Shown here: in pieces, positions 56,682-64,000 of the stretch
How positions within the stretch are numbered: the first letter of the stretch is position 1
Layout: the number at the start of each line of letters is the position of its first letter
NCBI GenBank assembly: GCA_023313575.1
Contig: JAJTTP010000015.1
Coordinates: 310,001 to 374,000 of the forward strand
DNA: 64,000 nucleotides
Source of the DNA: Eutypella sp. D-1
Taxonomy: Eukaryota; Ascomycota; Sordariomycetes; Xylariales; Diatrypaceae
Reading direction: 5' to 3'
Translations under genes and position numbers: made by a program
The notes under the pieces: model-generated
Seen by the model: only the letters and a program-made list of their open reading frames with translations
Database searches by the model: none
What the model was told of the DNA's origin: nothing

Positions 56682-58137
56682 ATGGCTTCACAGCAGCCTC
56701 CCAATGGCTCTGGTTCAGGGGGCGAAGGAGTAGTGAACAAGCCCGCCAACAAGGCCTTCTCCAAGGTAGACCTCGACGGGCACGCCCTACCTCCCTCCCC
56801 TGCGCCATCCAGCCCCTCCAACGGCAGAAGGAGATATGCGCTTGCTACCGAGCTCGTCTACACGGACAGCAAGGACCAGTATGGCGCCTCTAGCATTCCT
56901 ATATACCAGTCCGCCACCTTCAAGCAGACCACGGCTGCTGGTGGCAACGAGTACGATTACACCCGATCAGGCAATCCTACGCGGACGCACTTGGAACGGC
57001 ATATGGCCAAGATCATGAATGCGAACAGGGCCCTTGCCGTGGGCTCCGGCATGGGCGCCCTCGATGTGATTACGAGGATGCTTCGGCCCGGCGACGAAGT
57101 CATCACGGGCGACGATCTCTACGGTGGCACTAACCGGCTTCTCACGTATCTGTCGTCGAACCAGGGGATTATCGTCCACCACGTAGACACGACCTTAGTG
57201 GACAGAGTACGCGAGGTCATTACCCCGAAGACCGCCATGGTGCTCCTCGAAACCCCGACCAACCCCCTGATCAAGATTGTGGACCTTTCCAGCATCGCGA
57301 GGTTCGCCCACGAGGCCAACCCCAACGCCCTCGTCATCGTCGATAACACCATGTTGTCTCCGATGCTGTGCAACCCCCTCGAGCTGGGCGCCGATATCGT
57401 ATACGAATCCGGCACCAAATACCTGTCCGGCCACCACGACATCATGGCCGGTATTATCGCGTGCAACGATCCCGCCATCGGCGACAAGATGTACTTCACG
57501 ATCAACTCGACGGGGTGCGGGCTCTCGCCCAACGACTCCTTCCTGCTCATGAGGGGTGTAAAGACCTTAGCTATCCGCATGGAGAAACAGCAGGCCAACG
57601 CGCAGATGCTCGCCGAGTTCCTCGAGAACCACGGTTTCCGCGTCCGCTACCCCGGCCTCAAGTCGCACCCGCAGTACGATCTGCACTGGTCCATGGCCCG
57701 GGGCGCGGGCGCCGTTCTGTCGTTCGAGACCGGCGACATCGCCATGTCGGAGCGGATCGTCGAGGCGGCTAGGTTATTCGGCATCAGCGTGAGCTTCGGG
57801 TGCGTCAACAGCTTGATCAGCATGCCCTGCCGCATGAGCCACGCGAGCATCGACGCCAAGACGCGCGCCGAGCGCCAGATGCCCGAGGACATTATCAGAC
57901 TCTGTGTTGGCATTGAAGACGGCCAGGATCTGATAGATGATCTTTCCCGCTCGGTAAGGCCCCCCCCCCCCAACTCTAGTTCAACACACATGCAGGAAAC
58001 TAACGTCAGGGCAGCTCGTCCAAGCTGGTGCGGTGACGCTCACCATCGACGGTTTCCACGCGGCTGGTACTGCGCAGCGGCCAGGGGACACAGCAGCAGC
58101 AGCCCCGGAACAATCCAGCTCTACGCCAGCTTCTTGA
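56682..58137 (+). CDS. Cystathionine beta-lyase (STR3/MetG type)
   Basis: Two exons: 56682-57953 and 58015-58137 (464 aa), phase 0 (GTAAGG donor, GGGCAG acceptor). This PLP enzyme of the Cys/Met metabolism family converts cystathionine to homocysteine, pyruvate and ammonia in methionine synthesis. Landmarks are YDYTRSGNPTR, the cofactor contact SGMGALD, VDNTMLSP, the Schiff-base lysine Lys246 in ESGTKYLSGHHD, and SFGCVNSLISMPCRMSHASI. That last block fits beta-lyases rather than gamma-lyases. The first 50 residues are Ser/Pro/Gly-rich and lack homology. Exon 2 encodes the usual VQAGAVTLTIDGFHAAG and then an Ala/Ser tail. The frame is open for 57 codons upstream without ATG, so a longer spliced N-terminus cannot be excluded. 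Confidence 0.93.
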
Positions 58138-58781
58138 AGTCTCGAAAATGGCATGGGTGTATGTATAAGATCATTAGAAGAAAACAAAAATTAAATGAAT
58201 AAAAATGAATAAAAATGAAGAAGAGGAAGAGGAAGAGGAAGAAGACTACCAGAGTAGAAGCATGTCACAAAGGCGTCTAGGCGCAGAGGGAAAATTTTTG
58301 CGTTTCGTTTCATGGGAAAAGGACGGGTGAGGGGAGGGGGGAAAATGTATACATTCGTTCAGCTGGGTGCTGCTATGGAAAGGAAAAAAAAAAGACAAGG
58401 TATCATGAATGATGGGGACATGACGTCTTTTTTTTTGCACGTTTTGTTCCCCCCCCCCCCCCCTTCTCCCCCCCGCAGAATCTGCGAAGTCTTTTTAAAC
58501 GTGAAAAAGAAATCGTCGCCCCGTCTGATAACACATATACAACGGCTTCAAGAGCGCAGTTTCCCATCGGCCGCTGGGTTGGGTTGGGTTGGTGAAAAGA
58601 GTTTTGAGTGGCCCTCCCCTCCCCTCCCTCTCACCCTACTACTCCTACTACTCCTACTACCCCTACTACCCCTACCCCTAGGATTACTCTGTCTTTGTCT
58701 TCGTCAGTCAAAAGCTGTTCGAACCCGGGGGTAGTACGATAGCAAAAAAGCAAAAGGAAAAGAGGCTCACCCTCACCCGTG
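58138..58781. other. 0.64 kb convergent intergenic region
   Basis: GAGGAA repeats (about 58218-58245), a 15-base C tract at 58449-58463, GGGTT units near 58575-58592 and CTACTACTCC/CCCCTA repeats near 58635-58682 fill most of this stretch. No gene is seen. Confidence 0.6.
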
Positions 58782-59185
58782 TTATTTGGAACCACCCGGC
58801 TGCTGCAGGACTTCGGAAACGGGGAGGTCCCCGCGCGCGGTGGCGCTCTGCCAGCGATCTAGCATTGCCCTGGTGCTGCCGGTGGCGGTGGTGGTAGTGG
58901 TAGTGGTGTGGGTGCCGTTCTGTTGTGGGGTTCCGTTGGCGGCGTGGGTGGTGGTTGTGGCGCTTCATTGTCTTTTAGTTGTGGGGTTCGTGACGCGCGG
59001 GAGGAGAGTTGGGGGGGGGGGGGGGGGGGTAAGGCACGGGGAAAGGGGGTAGACGGAGGGGATAGGGGTAGGCATGGGATAATTAGGTAGCTAGCTAACG
59101 AAACGAAACGAAACGAAATAAAGCAGAACGGAACATACCTAGCAGCCGACGCGCTGCCGCCTCCTCCTTGCACGGTGTTTGGCAT
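58782..59185 (-). CDS. Small protein of 75 residues, function unknown
   Basis: Two exons: 59185-59139 and 58962-58782. Exon 1 encodes MPNTVQGGGGSASAA and ends at a GTATGT donor; the intron (176 nt, containing a 19-base G tract on the plus strand) ends at AATGAAG. The phase-2 junction restores the one frame that stays open to a TAA: a Thr-rich middle followed by MLDRWQSATARGDLPVSEVL and a QQPGGSK end. The C-terminal block has an amphipathic pattern and reads like a conserved short motif, which is why I propose the gene; the middle is low-complexity. No function is assigned. Convergent with cystathionine beta-lyase. Confidence 0.5.
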
Positions 59186-62100
59186 TATGGCTTGGGTTGG
59201 CTTACTCCTGGATTTGAGCTAAGTAGTAAACGCCAGACGTAATCGTGGATGAAGATCTTGGGGGGCTTTGATGCGCTGAAGAGGATTACTTCTAAATGAT
59301 AATGAAAAGAAACATAACACACTTGATGAACCCGCTACTGCACTCCCCCTTTCTCACTCACATATGTCCAGGTTGGTTGGCGGTTACCCCCTTTATATAG
59401 ACCAAGCGGCCGATGATGTGCCTCGTCTCTCTATACCTCGATCTAACTGACCCCCTTCCTCCTCCATGACGTGACGTGACCCTCCTCCCCCTATCCCGCT
59501 CAGTTCACACAAAGCCCATTCCAAGATAAGGCATGGCTAGCCAAGCGTTGTGCAGGAAACGAAAAGAAAAAAGGGGGTGGGAGGGGATATGCGATGCGCA
59601 ACCCCATGCAACGATGGACTAGGCGCGGCCACCGCCATCATGGGATTGCGCGATGATGCAAGGCGTAGGTAGACAGTTAGATAAGAGAAGGCGAAGAAGA
59701 CGTATGGTAGGGAGAGCCCCCTCCCACCCCTGACCTGTCTCTTTCTTCCTCTCTTTCTGCAAACTGCAAGCCACAAAAAACCGCGAAAATCTCACGATGT
59801 ACGACCGTGGAAGCGAAATTGTCGCTGAAACTCAGCCAACACACACCGTACGTATACACCATTCGCTGGTTAAGGGGGGGGGCAATTGTGGGATTGGGGG
59901 ATTAGGGGATTGGGTACGGAGAAAGGAAGGGAGGAGATAGATGTCAATGACGTGCGTGCGCTTTGTGCGCCCGTGGGCCGCTTGGTTTAGTCGTAGTCGT
60001 AACACCTTCACTTTTGGAATCAATGAACGAGCGAACGAAGGAACGAGTGTGTGTGTATGCGCGGTGCGGTGCGGAGTGATGTCCGCTGTCAAAATTTTCT
60101 CTGACCGGCTAGCTAGTCGGTTGATTCGATCATGAGAGATGAGATAATCCGCCCTCCTCTCTTATTCTCTCTTGCATCCTCTGAGCCAGTTATTGTCCGC
60201 CCCGGCCTATCCTATCCTTATCTTCCCCCGATCCCCCTAGAGCTGAAGTCCGGTCCGAGTCCTGGTTGGCTGAGTGGCTCGTTCCGTTTGCTCGTGGGAC
60301 AGACATAGACTGGGGGAGGGTAGGTTGGGCCGACGATCTCGCTGGGGATGTGATGCGAGAGAGAGAGACGCTGCAATATCCCATGATCGATGTACGCTGT
60401 GGTGGACATCTACTCGAAATAACCCCTGTTTGCCTACCCCTTTCTTGGTTTTCTTTCTTCTCTACTAGGGATCTTCCTATGCTGGCGCACCAGATGTCTC
60501 CGCCTGGGCATGCGGCTCTACGCGGGCTTCTCTCCTGACAACGATTTGGGGCGGCGATGACAACATCAGTGAGAGAGCTGGGGCAAGCTATAGGCCAACG
60601 GGTTCCCCCAGGGGGTTCTCCCCCCCCCCCCTTTTTGATAACGCGACCGCCCTGTCCTCGGGTAAAGAAGTAAAGCATGGCAAAGCAGCGCAAAGACGGA
60701 GAGAACACCGGGGTTCCTTGTGGGTCCGGGGGAATCTGTCAGATCAGGGGTCGCACAAGAAATATATATAATACGCGACGCACGAAACGAAACCCAAAAA
60801 GATTGGATCTCCTATCAACATCATTCACTTCTTACTCTGGTCCCCCCCTTTCCTCCGAGCGGCCTTGCGTCGCGCGGGCGGTCTACCAAAATGCAGCCCA
60901 CATGAGACCTTTATGCACATTTCCGTTCCCCCAACCCTACTTTCTTCTCCTTTTTGCCCTCTTTTTTTTGGAAGAAATCCCTGCGGTAAACCTTCTTGAT
61001 ACCCCAAGAAGTGTTTTCCGTCAAAATTCGCAGAAATGAGTGAGGGTGGGAGAGCGCGCTCGTTCGACCGGTCCAGACATTATTTTTGCTACATGCAGGT
61101 TGCCGCGCATGCGCTAGACCTCGTGGCCCTTCCCTCCTTCTTCCTCGCGCAGTCGCTGGGGAGTCTTCGACGACGATGACAAGCGACCGCCCCTAAACCC
61201 TCCTCAGGGAGTCGTCGATTAGAATCATCGCAACGCCTTTCATTATGCGAGCGAATAATTTCGGGCCAGTTTTCGGCGCGCTACCAGATGTCCAGTCCTC
61301 TCCGATCATGGCGAGCAGGCCGCAGCCAGGGCAGAAGACGAAAGAGTGATTGCCGGTCTCGCTAGCTACACAGCTAGTGCTTCTGTCTAGTCCTTCCCTT
61401 GCCTCGGCGCGTACCACCACCCCTTTTCTCATGCGCGGTCTTTTATTTACAGTTGGTGACACCGGTGTCGTCAGACCGAGGAAAAAGGGGGGGCAGAACA
61501 CTATGGTTCTTCTTTTGCATAACTTTTTCGCGAGAAGCGTTGGCAGGGAGGAAACAACGTCGTGCGAGGCAAGAAAGGGGGATGGATAAATGGGGCTCTG
61601 CTAGAAGTTTCTCCTTCTTTTTAGGATCTCTCTGGTTTCGGGCCCTCCTATCTCTTTCTCCTTGCCACTCTCGATCGTGCTTGCGCATAGCGATCGATTC
61701 TCCGTTCGTGTGTGCGCGAGGGAATCATTAGACGAGGAGGCTGCAGCATCCGAGACGAGGTGAGGCGAGGCGAGGCGAAGTTAAACCAGACCATGCATGG
61801 GCGAGCAAACACGACGGGTTTCTTGGGCAAAGCTGGGAACCCAGGAGGCACACTACGTATGTATTTCTTACCAGCAAAGTAGCTAAGCTACCTGACATAA
61901 TCGGAATCCTGTGTTTCCCCTTGGCCCGATCCTTGTCCTCGAATTTCTATATGTCGTTTTCTACCTAACCGCAATCATCTTCTACTGTCTATCTATTAAC
62001 ACCCTGAGAGACTGACTATTTTTTTTTATCAGCGCGAGGAGCAGGCCGGTAGATCTATACCCCACGCATGTACGGAGACTTTCTCTCTTTCCTCCTTCCC

Positions 62101-64000
62101 CTTCAGTTTCTCGTTGTCTCTCTCTTCCCGTTCGCCCTGAGCTGGTTGATCGGCTCGCATGGCTAGATACGCATCAGCTGACAGAGCGGCAGCACCAGCA
62201 GGGAGGGCAGAAGGGAGAGCAAAACGCAGCTACCCTAGGCCCGATGCGAGCTGATTCGACCCCAGGTTTCTGTCACCTGCAGGGACGCACGGCAGATGTA
62301 TGGTCGCTCGGTGCTCTGTGACAGAATTCCATATCCTGCCTGAATACTCTCCAAACTTGTCTCTCTTTTTCTTCTTGGCCTAACTCTCTCTTTCGACTTT
62401 TCGTGTCGTCATATATTATTCGCGCTGGTCCTTGCTACCACTCGTCTGCGAGTATCGGCCGGGCATATGTGCAAATGGGCTGTCACCTGCAGGCCTCTGG
62501 CCATATGTACCCCTGTTCATGTTTCTGATGCTGTTGGCTCGCTCTCTATCTCGCTTGCTTGCCTGCTTGCTTGGATCGATCACCTGCGCGTCTGGTATTA
62601 TCTGATCCGACAGATGACTGGATGGACATAGATGCGGTAGCGAGGCATGGAGAAATGAGGCCGATGACGCGAGCGATGGCCGTCTTGCTCATATCGCAAA
62701 GTGCTCCCTTTTGCTGGGACGTCGATGAGCCCTCCGGGGCCGGTCATGCCCAGGATTTGCCGAGGGCGTACTTTGTTCATGGTGTCCAAGTCCAGAGCTC
62801 GCGATAAGTGCGGAAAAGCGGTGGGAATGTAGCACTGCCCTATCTTCTTGGTCGTGAACTGTAGAAGAAGGCTAACCGCACCCCGCGCAGATCGTCACTG
62901 GTCACCAGGCTCATCTAAGGCATTTAGTCGTTTCATGAATGAGACATCAATCTTTGGGGCGTCACTCGCATACTTTCCATGTGTTTCATTTATGGCAATG
63001 CTACCGTATTTTTAAGTGTCATGGCGCAATTCTCTTCTAGCATTCTCTCAGTCGGCTTTCCCTACCTAGGCATGTTGTCGTATAATCTTCACCACCTTAT
63101 TCTTTCCGCGACTAGCATGGCATCACACTAAACGAGATGCACTCATCTCTAAAGAAAGTCAGCCTCTTGATCCTTCTTTCCCACTTAAGGGTCGATAAAT
63201 ATGTCACACATGCCTTGGGAACCTCTATTCTGTGACGCTAGGTACTCCTCCTGTCAAGATGTTTATTATGCTAACGGTAACTCTTACTTTCAAGGTGTAG
63301 ATAGACTTGGCCCCGCAGGGTTGGGGGTTTCCGGCCTCTCGTGTATCGAGATGTAAAGAATTAACTACTATGGTCTTATAGAAATTGCGACGTACTAGAC
63401 GGAACCCTGGTGCTGCGTATGACATTTGCTGATTGCTTATGTTGGTACCTCGGCAGGGGTCCAGAAAGGGGTAAGTAAGGCTGTTAGTGGGGGCATAGAG
63501 ATTTCGTCCCTAGGAATACCAGACGTTCACTGGCTGTTTTTCTTTCGAAATCAATTACATTACTAGTAATAGAGATTAAAACCCCATCGTATGAGCGGCC
63601 TTTATATTCGCATGTGTGGCCCTTGGCTTGGTGCTTGGCATAATGTTTAACCTTCGTTGTCCTCACGATAGACAAATCCACATATAGAACCATATCATGC
63701 CCTCGTCCACACCGGGATGCCGCTGCGCCGGGCGAAGCATCGTTGGCATGGCCACCTTGAACATGGTTGGCTCTAAAGTGAATGCCACAGACTTCGCTCT
63801 TCATTAGTCGAAGGGGAAATGGTGGCGTAGTAAGTCAGTGCCCCCTAGAAATCATATCGTGCAGTCGCGTTCGTGAAGGCGTCAGAGTCCAAGTATATGA
63901 CGTTAGTCTAAGCAAGCCAGGAGGCTTTCCGACACGCAGCCGCGGCGGGGAAGCATTCTGCTTCGGCTGACATTACGCGTCAGGAGAGCAGAAGAAGGCT
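59186..64000. other. 4.8 kb terminal region without recognisable genes
   Basis: No ORF here could be tied to a family. Pyrimidine- or G-rich runs are common, including a CTGTCACCTGCAGG direct repeat (62270-62283 and 62480-62493) in a group of E-box-like sites. The 60190-60708 and 63484-63804 minus ORFs lack motifs and splice support. The stretch probably holds the promoter of the small-protein gene at its left end and, by inference, the long upstream region of a gene beyond the right edge. Confidence 0.5.
62175..62616. promoter_or_regulatory. Cluster of E-box-like (CANNTG) sites
   Basis: CAGCTG at 62175, CACCTG at 62274, 62484 and 62581, CATATG at 62464 and 62502, and CAGATG at 62293 and 62611. 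Two of the CACCTG sites sit in a 14-base perfect direct repeat (CTGTCACCTGCAGG). E-boxes are bound by bHLH factors; regulatory function is inference from clustering alone. Confidence 0.3.

Noticed and set aside
58700..58730. TTCGAACCCGGG resembling a tRNA T arm
   Set aside because: No matching acceptor, D or anticodon stems on either strand.
60190..60708. 172-codon minus-strand ORF
   Set aside because: Composition is erratic, both strands are open, and it contains runs encoded by G and C tracts; no recognisable motif.
63484..63804. 106-codon minus-strand ORF with spaced Cys/His residues
   Set aside because: The Cys/His spacing does not match a zinc-finger type I know and the start is not an ATG; it may be a relic but I cannot support it.

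Overview
The window is nuclear DNA of a filamentous ascomycete (Pezizomycotina, most likely Sordariomycetes). The evidence is short introns (about 50-130 nt) with GTAAGT-like donors and CTAAC/CTAAT branch sites, a myosin-type (class V) chitin synthase, a G1 (eqolisin) peptidase, a questin-oxidase-like protein, and single-copy fungal housekeeping genes separated by 1-5 kb intergenic stretches. Those stretches are rich in ACCTA/TAGGT motifs, microsatellites and long G or C homopolymers. The exact genus cannot be told from the sequence.

Layout, left to right: the 3' end of a class V chitin synthase (+, cut by the window edge); a mitochondrial PDK/BCKDK-type kinase (-); a small I9-type proteinase inhibitor (-) head-to-head with the ribosome-biogenesis GTPase BMS1 (+, 7 exons); a secreted glutamic peptidase (-); a 4.5 kb gene-poor stretch; a one-pass membrane protein of unknown function (+); RAD51 (+); nucleoporin NUP120/NUP160 (+); retromer VPS26 (-) head-to-head with ribosomal protein L9/uL6 (+); a small-molecule O-methyltransferase (+); an intron-containing tRNA-Glu(UUC) (+); a large multi-exon protein kinase that reads by splicing into a cysteine-protease-like domain (+); an aldehyde dehydrogenase (+); a UBE3D/Ipa1-like E3 protein (-); a questin-oxidase-like protein (+); the monopolin subunit CSM1/PCS1 (-); the AAA ATPase MSP1 (+); cystathionine beta-lyase (+); a 75-residue small protein (-); and a 4.8 kb terminal stretch with no recognisable gene.

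Most genes are unrelated housekeeping functions (ribosome assembly, recombination, nuclear pore, endosomal sorting, mitochondrial quality control, sulfur amino acid metabolism), so the window does not look like one pathway or a biosynthetic cluster. The accessory-looking part is about 37.6-45 kb. It holds a tRNA, the lower-GC kinase gene with degenerate coding remnants beside it, and an aldehyde dehydrogenase.

The most interesting object is at 40047-43562. Eleven exons join in frame to give a 915-residue protein: an eccentric protein kinase, an Asp/His-repeat acidic linker, a Cys/His protease-like (OTU/papain-like) domain and an Arg/Gly-rich tail. The stop codon of the kinase-only form lies across a 5' splice site (TA|GTGAGT), so retention of that one intron would switch between a kinase-only and a kinase-protease product. 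Exon structures were worked out by hand from splice signals, phase and family knowledge; none has been checked against transcripts.
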